A DNA stretch of 64,000 nt. Origin: Rugosimonospora sp040255525 (lineage in GTDB: Bacteria; Actinomycetota; Actinomycetes; Mycobacteriales; Micromonosporaceae). Both the position numbers and the translations under genes were made by a program. The stretch spans positions 36,476 to 100,475 of the forward strand of contig JBDZVD010000009.1 of NCBI GenBank assembly GCA_040255525.1, written 5' to 3'. A model generated the notes under the pieces. That model had not been told where the DNA came from. It made no database searches and saw nothing but the letters and a program-made list of their open reading frames with translations. The first letter of the stretch is position 1, and each line of letters begins with the position of its first letter. Shown here in pieces: positions 1 to 8,046 of the stretch.

Positions 1-167
1 GACGGGTGCGCCACGCAGGGAATCTTGAACTGGTAGGCATCGAGCTGCCACGCGGTGGACACGTCATCCACGTCGCGGGTACGGCGACTGGGCACCACGG
101 CGATGTCATCCAGGTGGTACCCGCGCTGAGCGGTCTTGCCCAGCCCGATCTCAACAACGTCACGCAC
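1..167 (-). CDS. guaB3: GuaB3 family IMP dehydrogenase-related protein (5' part only)
   Basis: The first about 55 codons of a GuaB3-type protein, cut by the left edge of the window. The translation begins with the block RDVVEIGLGKTAQRGYHLDD, then a VVPSRRTRDVDDVS stretch and a TAWQLDAY stretch, which is the conserved amino end of actinobacterial IMP dehydrogenase paralogues that follow guaB. The GTG start at 165-167 is preceded by CGGAG and lies 28 bases after the guaB stop, so the two genes are probably co-transcribed. In mycobacteria the order guaB2-guaB3 is the same. The catalytic part lies outside the window, so activity cannot be judged. Confidence 0.85.
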   Translation of the reverse strand, partial: MRDVVEIGLGKTAQRGYHLDDIAVVPSRRTRDVDDVSTAWQLDAYQFKIPCVAHP

Positions 168-195
168 GGGGACAACTCCGGGGATGAGGGGGTGT

Positions 196-1701
196 TCAGC
201 GGGAGTGGTAGTTGGGGGCTTCGACGGTCATCTGGATGTCGTGCGGATGGCTCTCCTTGAGCCCGGCCGCGGTGATCCGGATCAGCTGGCCGCGCTCGTG
301 CATCCGTTCGATGCTGTTCGCGCCGGTGTAGAACATCGCCTGCCGGAGGCCGCCGACCAGTTGGTGCGCCACGGCACCGAGCGGGCCACGGTACGGTACC
401 TGCCCCTCGATGCCCTCGGGGATCAGCTTGTCGTCGGAGACCACGTCGTCCTGGAAGTACCGGTCCTTCGAGTACGACTGCGCCCCGCCCCGGGCCTGCA
501 TCGCGCCCAGCGAGCCCATCCCCCGGTACGACTTGAACTGCTTGCCGTTGATGAAGATCAGCTCGCCCGGGCTCTCCTCGCAGCCGGCCAGCAGGCTGCC
601 GAGCATCACGCTGTCCGCCCCGGCGACGATCGCCTTCGCGATGTCGCCCGAATACTGCATGCCGCCGTCACCGATCACCGGTACGCCCAGCGGCCGGCAG
701 GCGCGGGCGGCTTCCATGATCGCGGTAACCTGCGGCACGCCGACCCCGGCGACGACCCGGGTGGTGCAGATCGAACCCGGGCCGACACCGACCTTCACCG
801 CGTCCGCGCCGGCCTCGGCGATGGCCTTGGCCCCGGCGTACGTCGCGACGTTGCCGCCGACCACGTCGACCCGCGTCTCCCGCTTCAGGCGGGCGATCAT
901 GTCCAGCAACGCCCGGCTGTGGCCGTGCGCGACGTCGACGACGATCACGTCCACCCCGGCGTCGACGAGCGCCCGGGCCCGCTTGTACGAGTCCTCCCCC
1001 ACGCCGATCGCGGCGGCCACCCTCAGCCGGCCGGCGTCGTCCTTGGTCGCGTCGGGGAACTGCTCGCTCTTCGCGAAGTCCTTGACCGTGATCAGCCCGC
1101 GCAGCCGGCCCGCGTCGTCGACCAGGGGAAGCTTCTCGATCTTGTGCTGGCGCAGCAGCGCGAGGGCGTCCTGTTTGCTGACCCCTACCGGCGCGGTGAC
1201 CAGCGGCATCTTGGTCATCACGTCGCGCACCAGCGCCTGCTTGTCCGTCACGAATCGCATGTCGCGGTTGGTGACGATGCCCACGAGCGCGCCGTCCGGA
1301 CCGGTGACCGGCACGCCGGAGATGCGGAACCGGCCGCACAGCGCGTCGACATCCCGGACGGTGTCCTCGGGCGAGCAGGTGATCGGGTTCGTGATCATCC
1401 CCGCTTCGGACCGCTTGACCAGGTCCACCTGCTGCGCCTGATCTTCGGTGGACAGGTTGCGGTGCAGCACGCCGATGCCGCCGTGCCGGGCCATGGCGAT
1501 CGCCATCCGGGCCTCGGTGACGGTGTCCATCGCGCTGGAGACCAGCGGTACGGCCAGCTCGACGTTGCGGGTCAGCCGGGTGCGGGTGACCGTCTCACCC
1601 GGCCGTACGTCGGACTCCACCGGTAGGAGCAGGACGTCATCGAACGTCAGTCCCAGCGGTATCAGGTTCACGACGGTGTCGTCGGCGGGTTGAAGATTCA
1701 C
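196..1701 (-). CDS. guaB: Inosine-5'-monophosphate dehydrogenase
   Basis: Converts IMP to XMP with NAD+, the committed step of guanine nucleotide synthesis, in the cytosol. The 501-residue product has the family length. It opens with the TFDDVLLLP substrate-domain block near residue 19. Two CBS domains follow at about 105-215, and the GPGSICTTR loop carries the catalytic cysteine at residue 312. The frame stays open upstream to 1860, but the GTG at 1699-1701 is chosen because a GAGGGG ribosome site sits about 9 bases before it and homology starts there. guaB3 follows on the same strand. The DUF5319 gene diverges from it, as around Mycobacterium tuberculosis guaB2. Confidence 0.96.
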   Translation of the reverse strand: MNLQPADDTVVNLIPLGLTFDDVLLLPVESDVRPGETVTRTRLTRNVELAVPLVSSAMDTVTEARMAIAMARHGGIGVLHRNLSTEDQAQQVDLVKRSEAGMITNPITCSPEDTVRDVDALCGRFRISGVPVTGPDGALVGIVTNRDMRFVTDKQALVRDVMTKMPLVTAPVGVSKQDALALLRQHKIEKLPLVDDAGRLRGLITVKDFAKSEQFPDATKDDAGRLRVAAAIGVGEDSYKRARALVDAGVDVIVVDVAHGHSRALLDMIARLKRETRVDVVGGNVATYAGAKAIAEAGADAVKVGVGPGSICTTRVVAGVGVPQVTAIMEAARACRPLGVPVIGDGGMQYSGDIAKAIVAGADSVMLGSLLAGCEESPGELIFINGKQFKSYRGMGSLGAMQARGGAQSYSKDRYFQDDVVSDDKLIPEGIEGQVPYRGPLGAVAHQLVGGLRQAMFYTGANSIERMHERGQLIRITAAGLKESHPHDIQMTVEAPNYHSR

Positions 1702-1886
1702 TTTGGGTATCCCCTCGGCTGCGTCCCAACATCGTACCCACCAGCACTCCGGGATCAGCCACGACGGCGGGCCGCCAGGCCGGCCGTCGTTTGCCGGGCG
1801 GGCCGGCCGGGCGGCTTCGGGAGGCGGGGCCGTTTGTGGGGGGTTGCGGGCCGGCGGCATACCCGGTTCGGCGATAACGTGGAGGC
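1702..1886. promoter_or_regulatory. Divergent promoter region between guaB and the DUF5319 gene
   Basis: A 185-base GC-rich gap from which guaB leaves leftward and the DUF5319 gene leaves rightward. It must hold both promoters. I see no convincing -35/-10 pair, only GC-rich inverted repeats near 1770-1815 whose role is unclear. Confidence 0.4.
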
Positions 1887-2285
1887 GTGCACGACGAGCC
1901 GATCGATCCCTTCGCCGGCGACCCCGCCGATCCCTCGAACGAGCTTGCCGACCTGGACGACAGCGAGGCCGAGGAGAGCGGTGACGCGCTGACCGCGACC
2001 GAGCGGGAGGATGTGCTGGAAGATCTCGCCGATCTGGAGATCTACCAGGCGCTCCTGACCCCGGTCGGGGTGCGCGGCCTGGTGATCGAGTGCGAGGACT
2101 GCCACGAGCCGCACTACTTCGACTGGGACCTGCTCCGGGGCAACCTGCGCCACCTGCTGGACTCCGGCCGCCCGAGGGTTCACGAACCGGCCTACGACCC
2201 GGACCCCGATCACTACGTGACGTGGGAATACGCCCGGGGTTACGCCGACGGCGTACACGACACGCTGACAGAGAGCGACGAGTAG
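1887..2285 (+). CDS. DUF5319 family protein of unknown function
   Basis: An acidic 132-residue protein with no membrane segment or signal. The first half is rich in Asp and Glu. The centre carries a CEDCHEPHYFDWDLL stretch in which two cysteines and two histidines are spaced like a possible metal site. The tail holds a DPDHYVTWEYARGYADG segment. Size, content and position next to guaB match the actinobacterial DUF5319 family (for example Rv3412 beside Rv3411c guaB2), whose function is unknown. The GTG start has GGAGG only 3-4 bases upstream, so the start is probable but not certain. Metal binding is inference. Confidence 0.85.
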   Translation: MHDEPIDPFAGDPADPSNELADLDDSEAEESGDALTATEREDVLEDLADLEIYQALLTPVGVRGLVIECEDCHEPHYFDWDLLRGNLRHLLDSGRPRVHEPAYDPDPDHYVTWEYARGYADGVHDTLTESDE

Positions 2286-2432
2286 CGCCGACGCTGGGCC
2301 GGCCGGGTCAGGCACCCGCGGCGCCGGGCAGCGCGCCCGCCCCCGTCGGCCCGCTCCACGGCAGGGCCACACCGCCAGCCCGCGACCGGCATCACGCACA
2401 CCGCCAGCTTTCGGCCGGCAGGGCCGCGGCGG

Positions 2433-3197
2433 TCAGGACACCAGACCGGTGCGGAAGCCGGCCGCCACGGCATGCGCCCGGTCACGGGCGTTCAGCTTGC
2501 GGAACAGCCGCCGGGCATGGGTCTTGACCGTGTCCTCCGACACGAACAGGTCCCGCCCGATCTCGGCATTGCTCTTGCCGTCCGCCATCCCCCGCAGCAC
2601 CTGCAACTCCCGCTCGGTCAGTGCCGGCCGGCGGGGCCGGGTGCCTTCTTCCTCGCGCTGGCTGGGCACCAGCGACTCGCGGGCCTCCCGGGCGGCGGCC
2701 GACTCCACCCCCGCCGGGGGCGCGACCACCTGCGCGGGCTCCGGCCACCCACCGTCCTCGGGGCCGTTACCGCTCGCCCCCGCGCCGGGCGCCGGCTGGG
2801 CACCGGTACCGGTGTCGGTACGGGTACGCCCCGGCAGGCACAGCAGCAACAGCGTCTTCGTCACCGCGGTGACCAGATCCTGGTCTCCGCTGCGGATCAC
2901 CCCTCGTGCCCCGGCCGCCACCGCGGCGGCCGCGACCTGACTGTCCTCCGGGCCGAACAGCACCAGCGTCGCACCGGGCGCATGAGTGAGCGCGCGGCGG
3001 ACGAAGCCGACCGGATCGGGCCGGGTCAACGCGGTATCGACAAGGATCGTGTCGGCCGGACGCTCCGCCAGCCTGGCCATCACCTCGACCGCGGTCACCG
3101 CAGTCCGCAGTGCCGAGGCCACTCCCACGCGATCGGCATAGACCGCAATCGCCTGTGCCGCGACAGACGACCGCACACACACCAGGACCGTACCCAC
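2433..3197 (-). CDS. bldM: BldM-like orphan response regulator, LuxR-type
   Basis: A 254-residue regulator. An amino-terminal receiver-like fold (about 1-125) is joined by a Pro/Ala-rich linker to a C-terminal LuxR helix-turn-helix (about 190-254). The C-terminal motifs NAEIGRDLFVSEDTVKTHAR and DRAHAVAAGFR are very close to Streptomyces BldM, which activates sporulation genes alone or with WhiI. The gene is divergent from a WhiD-like gene and near guaB, matching the bldM-whiD-guaB neighbourhood of Streptomyces. The usual acidic pair after the first strand is replaced by CVRS, although an Asp (ILVDTAL) remains, so ordinary phosphorylation is unlikely. GGAGGACCAGA precedes the GTG start. The long linker makes it longer than BldM. 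Confidence 0.85.
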   Translation of the reverse strand: MGTVLVCVRSSVAAQAIAVYADRVGVASALRTAVTAVEVMARLAERPADTILVDTALTRPDPVGFVRRALTHAPGATLVLFGPEDSQVAAAAVAAGARGVIRSGDQDLVTAVTKTLLLLCLPGRTRTDTGTGAQPAPGAGASGNGPEDGGWPEPAQVVAPPAGVESAAAREARESLVPSQREEEGTRPRRPALTERELQVLRGMADGKSNAEIGRDLFVSEDTVKTHARRLFRKLNARDRAHAVAAGFRTGLVS

Positions 3198-3381
3198 TCT
3201 GGTCCTCCTCTCCTTTGAAGGGGACCACGAAAGTCACAGCTCGTTACGGCATTTCAGCGAAGTGCCCCAACCTAGCTGGATATCGGGCGGTTCGCCGGAT
3301 GCTTAGGAGTCGATGGGGTCGGGTACCACGGGTTCGGCGTTCGTACAACTCGAACGGCAATACCTACAGGAGGAAGCAGCG

Positions 3382-3738
3382 ATGGCGAACGTACGCAGGC
3401 TGCCCGGGCCCATTGCCGACATATGGGAGTGGCAGGTTCAAGGGGTATGCCGCGGACGGGACAGCGCACAGTTCTTCCACCCGGACGGGGAACGCGGATC
3501 CTCACGCAGCCGGAGGGAGCGCAGCGCCAAGGCGCTCTGCATGGCCTGCCCGGTACGGGCCGAGTGCGCGGCGCACGCACTCGCCACCCACGAGCCGTAC
3601 GGGGTCTGGGGCGGCTTCACCGAAGCGGAACGGCTCCGGCTCCTCGCGCTCGGCTGGGAGGACACCGCCGACAGGTACCGGCATCGGGTCGACGTGTCAC
3701 GACTGGAGGCCCGCCTCGAACCGGCACGGATCGGCTGA
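3382..3738 (+). CDS. whiD: WhiB-family iron-sulfur regulator, WhiD-like
   Basis: A 118-residue Wbl protein, a 4Fe-4S cluster-binding partner of sigma factor region 4. The four cluster cysteines are at residues 23, 53, 56 and 62 (C-x29-C-x2-C-x5-C), followed by the GVWGG turn at 74-78 and a basic tail. The ATG at 3382 is chosen over an in-frame start at 3313 because ACAGGAGGAAGCAGCG precedes it directly. It is divergent from the bldM-like gene. In Streptomyces WhiD is needed for spore maturation, so a developmental role is likely here (inference from family and context). Its 3' end converges on the molybdoenzyme gene across a strong hairpin. Confidence 0.93.
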   Translation: MANVRRLPGPIADIWEWQVQGVCRGRDSAQFFHPDGERGSSRSRRERSAKALCMACPVRAECAAHALATHEPYGVWGGFTEAERLRLLALGWEDTADRYRHRVDVSRLEARLEPARIG

Positions 3739-3739
3739 G

Positions 3740-3779
3740 CCCGCCACGGGCCGGGGCGCAGGTCCCGGCCGGTGGCGGG
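3740..3779. terminator. Two-tier hairpin between convergent genes
   Basis: Outer arms CCCGCCAC (3740-3747) and GTGGCGGG (3772-3779) enclose inner arms GGCCGGG and CCCGGCC. The hairpin starts right after the whiD stop and lies just beyond the end of the convergent molybdoenzyme gene, so it could stop transcription from both sides. There is no T-tract, which is usual in very high-GC actinomycetes. Confidence 0.6.
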
Positions 3780-3801
3780 AACCGCCGGCGGAAGGCGGAG
3801 G

Positions 3802-5316
3802 TCAGCTCACAGACACGTTGATGGTGTGCCAGCCGGTGGCGCCGTCCGGATCGGGCGGCGCCTCGTCCTGTGTCTGGGTGGCCCCGGCGTTGTCCGTCGC
3901 GCGTACCTGGATCCGGTGGTCGCCCGGCGTCGCGTCCCAGGTCCACGACCACAGGCGCCAGGTGTCCACCGACGGCACCTCGCCGAGAGTGGCCTGCTGC
4001 CAGGCGCCGTCGTCGACTCGTACCCCCACCCGGGAGATGCCCCGGTGCTGGGCCCAGGCGACGCCGGCAACGGTGACCTGCCCGCGGCGCGGGGCCGAGC
4101 CGTCCCGCGGGGTGTCGATGCGCGACTCCGTCTTGATCGGCGCCTTCCGGGACCAGCCGCGCGGCACCCAGTACGCCGAGTAGTCCGCGAAGCTGGTCAG
4201 CTCCAGTTCGCTGAGCCACTTGCACGCGGACACGTACCCGTACAGCCCCGGCACCACCATCCGGACCGGGAAGCCGTGCTCGATGGGCAGCGGGTCGCCG
4301 TTCATGCCGAACGCGAGCATCGCGTCCCGCCCGTCCATGAGCACCGCCGTCGGCGAGCCGACCGTGAACCCGTCCACGGCGCGCCCCACCACCTGGTCGG
4401 CGCCGTCCATCGGGCCGGCCTCTTCGAGCAGATCCTTCAGCGAGACGCCGAGCCAGCGGGCATTGCCCACCAGATCGCCGCCGACCTCGTTGGAGACGCA
4501 GGTGAGCGTCACGTACCGCTCCATCGTGGGCCGGGCCAGCAGGTCGGCGAAGGTGAGCGTCATCGGCTTGCGCACCCGGCCATGGATCCGCAGCGTCCAG
4601 GTCGCCGGATCGACCTGCGGCACGGTCAGCGCGGTGTCGATCCGGTAGAAGTCGTCGTTGCTCGTGACGAACCTGCTGGCCCCGGCGACCGTGAGGTTGG
4701 CCCCGGCCGGTACCGGCGAGGCGGGGTTCGCCGGGCTGGGCAGCACCAGCGCGGCGCGGGCCTTGGTCACGTTCTTCCGGTCGGCGATCTGGCGGCCGAC
4801 GAGGCCGACGACCGCCGCCCCCACCAGTACGCCACCGGACTCCGTCAGGAAGCGCCGACGCGCGTACGGGTCCGGGGTGGTCTCTCGCGCGCGCAGCAGC
4901 AGGATCAGGGCGCCCGCGCCGGCCACCGCGCCGAGCAGGGACGGGAACACCGAGCCCGGCCCCGACTCCGGCCGGCTCACCGCCGCCGCGATGCCGATGA
5001 CGCCGAACACGCCGATACCGGCGAGGCCGAGCCGCAGGTCCCTGATGGCCAGCGCGCCGATGAGGGCCGCGAACAGGGCCAGCAGCACGACGGTGCCGGT
5101 CAGCAGGGCGGTCTTGTCGTGCGTACCGAACGCCGCCACGGCGAAGTTCTTGACCGACTTGGGAACCGAGTCCACCACCACGCCGCCGACCGCCACCAGA
5201 GGCGCTGAGCGGGCTCCGGCGAACACCGCGACGACCTCCGCCACCCCGAGAGCGACGGCCGCCGCGGCCAGCCCCGCGAGGGACCCGAACCAGCGGGGTA
5301 CGCGTGCATCCTTCAC
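3802..5316 (-). CDS. Membrane-anchored sulfite-oxidase-type molybdopterin oxidoreductase
   Basis: A 504-residue protein with five predicted membrane helices (about 11-34, 70-92, 96-113, 124-142, 161-175). An extracellular molybdopterin domain of the sulfite oxidase/YedY fold follows, and then a dimerisation-like immunoglobulin domain. The likely molybdenum-ligating cysteine is C273 in VTLTCVSNEVGG. An RRRFL twin-arginine motif at 153-157 sits just before helix 5. This is the layout of polytopic proteins inserted first by Sec and then by Tat, as described for a Streptomyces coelicolor molybdoenzyme of this kind. The substrate is unknown; no sulfite-specific or electron-transfer partner gene lies nearby. 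The gene stands alone between two terminators. Confidence 0.88.
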   Translation of the reverse strand: MKDARVPRWFGSLAGLAAAAVALGVAEVVAVFAGARSAPLVAVGGVVVDSVPKSVKNFAVAAFGTHDKTALLTGTVVLLALFAALIGALAIRDLRLGLAGIGVFGVIGIAAAVSRPESGPGSVFPSLLGAVAGAGALILLLRARETTPDPYARRRFLTESGGVLVGAAVVGLVGRQIADRKNVTKARAALVLPSPANPASPVPAGANLTVAGASRFVTSNDDFYRIDTALTVPQVDPATWTLRIHGRVRKPMTLTFADLLARPTMERYVTLTCVSNEVGGDLVGNARWLGVSLKDLLEEAGPMDGADQVVGRAVDGFTVGSPTAVLMDGRDAMLAFGMNGDPLPIEHGFPVRMVVPGLYGYVSACKWLSELELTSFADYSAYWVPRGWSRKAPIKTESRIDTPRDGSAPRRGQVTVAGVAWAQHRGISRVGVRVDDGAWQQATLGEVPSVDTWRLWSWTWDATPGDHRIQVRATDNAGATQTQDEAPPDPDGATGWHTINVSVS

Positions 5317-5378
5317 CCGTCAAAGTCTCCGCGCGAGCTGCCCCGGCCGGTAGGGCGGTAAGAGATCGATAAGAAAGT

Positions 5379-5415
5379 TCGAAGGGACGGTACGCGGCGC
5401 GTACCGTCCCTTCGA
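5379..5415 (-). terminator. Intrinsic terminator of groES-groEL
   Basis: A perfect 17-base-pair inverted repeat (5379-5395 and 5399-5415) with a 3-base loop, 36 bases beyond the groEL stop. In the groEL direction the stem is followed by the T-rich stretch ACTTTCTTATC, fitting intrinsic termination. Confidence 0.85.
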
Positions 5416-5450
5416 GGTGCTTCCGGCTGCTGCGTCCCGGTCGAGCCGGC

Positions 5451-7085
5451 TCAGAAGCCCGGCCCGTGCGAGTGGCCGTGCCCGTGGCCGTCCCCGGCGG
5501 CGGCCGGCTCCGGGTCCTTGGGCTTGTCGACCACCAGGCTCTCGGTGGTCAGCAGCAGGCCGGCGATGGAGGCGGCGTTGGCGACCGCGTTGCGGGTCAC
5601 CTTGACCGGGTCCACGATGCCGGACTTGGCCAGGTTGACGTACTCGCCGGTGGCGGCGTTCAGGCCCTCGCCCCAGCCGCTGGCGCGCACCTTCTCCACC
5701 ACGACGTACCCGTCGAGGCCGGCGTTCTGGGCGATCCACCGTAGCGGCTCGACCAGGGCCTTGCCCACGATCGCGGCGCCGGTCGCCTCGTCGCCGGACA
5801 GCGACAGGCTCTCGATGGCCGACCCGACCTGTACCAGGGCGGCACCACCGCCGGGCAGGATGCCCTCCTCGACGGCTGCCTTGGTCGCCGAGATCGCGTC
5901 CTCGATGCGGTGCTTCTTCTCCTTGAGCTCGACCTCGGTGGCCGCGCCGACCTTGATCACCGCGACTCCGCCGGACAGCTTGGCGAGCCGCTCGTTGAGC
6001 TTCTCCTTGTCCCAGTCGGAGTCGGACGCCTCGATCTCCTTGCGGATCTGGGCGACCCGCTCGGCGACGTCCTCGTCCTTGGCCGCGCCGTCGACGATCG
6101 TGGTGGTGTCGTTGGTGACCACGATCCGGCGGGCCTGGCCCAGCAGCTCCAGTCCGGCGTTCTCGAGCTTGTACCCGAGGTCCGGCGAGATCACCTCGCC
6201 GCCGGTGAGGATCGCGATGTCCTGCAGGATCGCCTTGCGCCGGTCGCCGAAGGCCGGAGCCTTCACCGCGACGACCTTGAGCGTCTTGCGGATCGCGTTG
6301 ACCACGAGGGTGGCCAGGGCCTGGCCCTCCACGTCCTCGGCGATGATCAGGAGCGGCTTGCTGGTCTGCAGGATCTTCTCCAGCAGCGGCAGCAGCTCTT
6401 CGATCGAGCTGATCTTCTGGGTGGTGACCAGGACGTAGGCGTCCTCCAGGACCGCCTCGCCGCCCTCCGGGTCGGTCATGAAGTGCGGGGACACGTAGCC
6501 CTTGTCGAACTGCATGCCCTCGGTGACCTCAAGCTCGGTGGCCATGGTGGAGCCGTCCTCGACGGTGATCACACCTTGCCGGCCGACCTTCTCCATCGCC
6601 TCGGCGATCAGGTCGCCGATGTTCGCGTCCTGCGCCGAGATCGTCGCGACGTGCGCGATCTCCTCGCGGCCGGACACCTCGGTGGCCTTGGCGAGCAGCG
6701 CCTCGTTGACCGCCTTCACGGCGGTGTCGATGCCCCGCTTGAGACCGTTCGGGTTGGCCCCGGCGGTCACGTTGCGCAGGCCCTCCCGCACCATCGCCTG
6801 GGCGAGCACGGTCGCCGTGGTGGTCCCGTCGCCGGCGACGTCGTTGGTCTTCGTCGCCACCTCCTTGACCAGCTGGGCGCCCAGGTTCTCGTACGGGTTG
6901 GTGAGCTCGATCTCCTTAGCGATCGTCACACCGTCGTTGGTGATTACGGGTGCGCCGAACTTCTTGTCCAGGACGACGTTGCGACCCTTCGGGCCAAGGG
7001 TCACCTTGACCGCGTCGGCCAGCGCGTTCACGCCGTGCTCGAGCAGGTGTCGGGCGTCGTCCGAGAAGCTCAGGATCTTCGCCAT
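5451..7085 (-). CDS. groEL1: 60-kDa chaperonin GroEL1 with His-rich tail
   Basis: A 544-residue ATP-dependent folding chaperonin that forms rings capped by GroES. Family blocks are present: KVTLGPKGRNVVLDKKFG, GDGTTTATVLAQ and VEEGILPGGGAAL. The C-terminus is DGHGHGHSHGPGF instead of the usual GGM repeats. Such a His-rich tail marks the actinobacterial GroEL1 type, encoded with groES; GroEL2 is usually encoded elsewhere. The ATG at 7083-7085 has AAGGGATAAAG upstream. An 18-base-pair hairpin lies just before that site, which may tune its expression relative to groES. Confidence 0.97.
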   Translation of the reverse strand: MAKILSFSDDARHLLEHGVNALADAVKVTLGPKGRNVVLDKKFGAPVITNDGVTIAKEIELTNPYENLGAQLVKEVATKTNDVAGDGTTTATVLAQAMVREGLRNVTAGANPNGLKRGIDTAVKAVNEALLAKATEVSGREEIAHVATISAQDANIGDLIAEAMEKVGRQGVITVEDGSTMATELEVTEGMQFDKGYVSPHFMTDPEGGEAVLEDAYVLVTTQKISSIEELLPLLEKILQTSKPLLIIAEDVEGQALATLVVNAIRKTLKVVAVKAPAFGDRRKAILQDIAILTGGEVISPDLGYKLENAGLELLGQARRIVVTNDTTTIVDGAAKDEDVAERVAQIRKEIEASDSDWDKEKLNERLAKLSGGVAVIKVGAATEVELKEKKHRIEDAISATKAAVEEGILPGGGAALVQVGSAIESLSLSGDEATGAAIVGKALVEPLRWIAQNAGLDGYVVVEKVRASGWGEGLNAATGEYVNLAKSGIVDPVKVTRNAVANAASIAGLLLTTESLVVDKPKDPEPAAAGDGHGHGHSHGPGF

Positions 7086-7106
7086 CTTTATCCCTTCACA
7101 AGGAAA

Positions 7107-7146
7107 TGCCGTCCTGACGCCCGGCGGGCCGGGCATCAGGACGGCA
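7107..7146 (-). repeat. Strong intercistronic hairpin between groES and groEL
   Basis: Arms 7107-7124 and 7129-7146 pair over 18 positions with one G:U-type mismatch and a 4-base loop, about 20 bases before the groEL start. A second, related palindrome (CCCGGCATGCCGGG, 7248-7261, followed by GACGGCAC) lies in the same 291-base gap between groES and groEL. Either could slow transcription, mark an mRNA processing site or protect a processed groEL message. No protein-coding gene is visible in the gap. Confidence 0.6.
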
Positions 7147-7362
7147 CATCGTGGACCGGCCGCCGGCCCGGCCCGATGTCACGGGCAAGCCGACCGAGCG
7201 GCCGGACCGGTCGCATAGCCGCGCCGTCGAAACCCTCGGGACCGCCACCCGGCATGCCGGGCGCCGGGACGGCACTATGATCATCTCAGCCCGACCGCCG
7301 GAACCCGGCGATCGTGACCGTCAGTGCTCGGGTCGCCGCCTCGCGACGGCGACCCGCCCAGC

Positions 7363-7671
7363 TCACTTCTCGATGACAGCGAGGACATCGCGGGCGGAGA
7401 GCACCAGGTACTCCTCGCCGGCGTACTTGACCTCGGTGCCGCCGTACTTCGAGTAGAGCACCGTGTCGCCGACCTGTACGTCGATCGGAATCCGGTTGCC
7501 CTTGTCGTCGAAGCGGCCCTGGCCCACAGCGAGGACGGTGCCCTCCTGCGGCTTCTCCTTGGCGGTGTCGGGGATTACCAGGCCCGACGCCGTGGTCGTC
7601 TCAGCCTCGTTCGCCTGGACCACGATGCGGTCCTCGAGCGGCTTGATCGCAACCTTGGTCGCGGTAGTCAC
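7363..7671 (-). CDS. groES: 10-kDa co-chaperonin GroES
   Basis: A 102-residue lid of the GroEL chamber, with the blocks KPLEDRIVVQANEAE, GLVIPDTAKEKPQEG (mobile loop and beyond) and VLYSKYGGTEVK. The GTG at 7669-7671 is preferred because GGAGG lies 8 bases upstream and the product then starts TTATKVAIKP, as in other actinobacteria. An ATG two codons earlier (7675-7677) is only 2-3 bases from the ribosome site. First gene of the groES-groEL1 operon. Two CIRCE operators at 7781-7807 and 7827-7853 imply HrcA-mediated heat induction. Confidence 0.95.
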   Translation of the reverse strand: MTTATKVAIKPLEDRIVVQANEAETTTASGLVIPDTAKEKPQEGTVLAVGQGRFDDKGNRIPIDVQVGDTVLYSKYGGTEVKYAGEEYLVLSARDVLAVIEK

Positions 7672-7780
7672 GGGCATACCCTCCTGGGGTACTGGATCTT
7701 CATCTGCCACATCCAGGCGGCTCCGTCGTCGCGGGTGCCGGCTCCGCCGGGCGTACACCGGCCGGCCAACGGCCAACCGA

Positions 7781-7807
7781 CTAGCACCCTCGATGCGAGA
7801 GTGCTAA
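7781..7807 (-). promoter_or_regulatory. CIRCE operator 1 (HrcA site) of groES
   Basis: CTAGCACCC, 9 bases, then GAGTGCTAA. The consensus is TTAGCACTC-N9-GAGTGCTAA; the right arm is perfect and the left arm has two changes. It is the groES-proximal copy. HrcA, the heat-shock repressor that reads this element, is not encoded in the window. Confidence 0.9.
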
Positions 7808-7826
7808 CCGAAGGTTATGCCCGGAT

Positions 7827-7853
7827 CTAGCACTCCGTCAAGGAGAGTGCCAA
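7827..7853 (-). promoter_or_regulatory. CIRCE operator 2 (HrcA site) of groES
   Basis: CTAGCACTC, 9 bases, then GAGTGCCAA: one change in each arm from the CIRCE consensus. It lies 46 bases centre to centre from copy 1, so the groES promoter probably lies between or across the two. Confidence 0.9.
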
Positions 7854-8008
7854 CGCCGCGCCGGACGCCACACCGGACGCCACACCGGGCACCGCCAGGG
7901 CATCGGATCACGACGGGGTCACGAGCCGGTCGCCGGTCGGCCACGCCGATCGCCCGCGCTGGGACCGATGGGCGTCACTCGGTGCGTTCGGCCGGTCGCG
8001 TTGCCGAA

Positions 8009-8027
8009 TTGTTACCGCGGACAACAA
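8009..8027 (+). promoter_or_regulatory. TTGTT-N9-AACAA operator-like inverted repeat
   Basis: TTGTT at 8009-8013 and AACAA at 8023-8027, about 200 bases before xylF. TTGTT-like half-sites are typical of ROK/XylR-class repressors. The linked ROK gene (11578-12795) is the obvious candidate binder (inference). Confidence 0.4.
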
Positions 8028-8046
8028 ACTTAACCGGGCCGTCATC

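Noticed and set aside
136..1626. Long open frame on the plus strand opposite guaB
   Set aside because: Frame shadow of guaB; Arg/Gly/Asp-rich with no family motif. Similar long antisense frames across from groEL, alr, nnr, glmS, glmM, thiC and the ABC-F gene were discarded for the same reason.
7675..7677. ATG start for groES two codons upstream of the chosen GTG
   Set aside because: Only 2-3 bases from GGAGG; the GTG at 7669-7671 has normal spacing and gives the usual family start.
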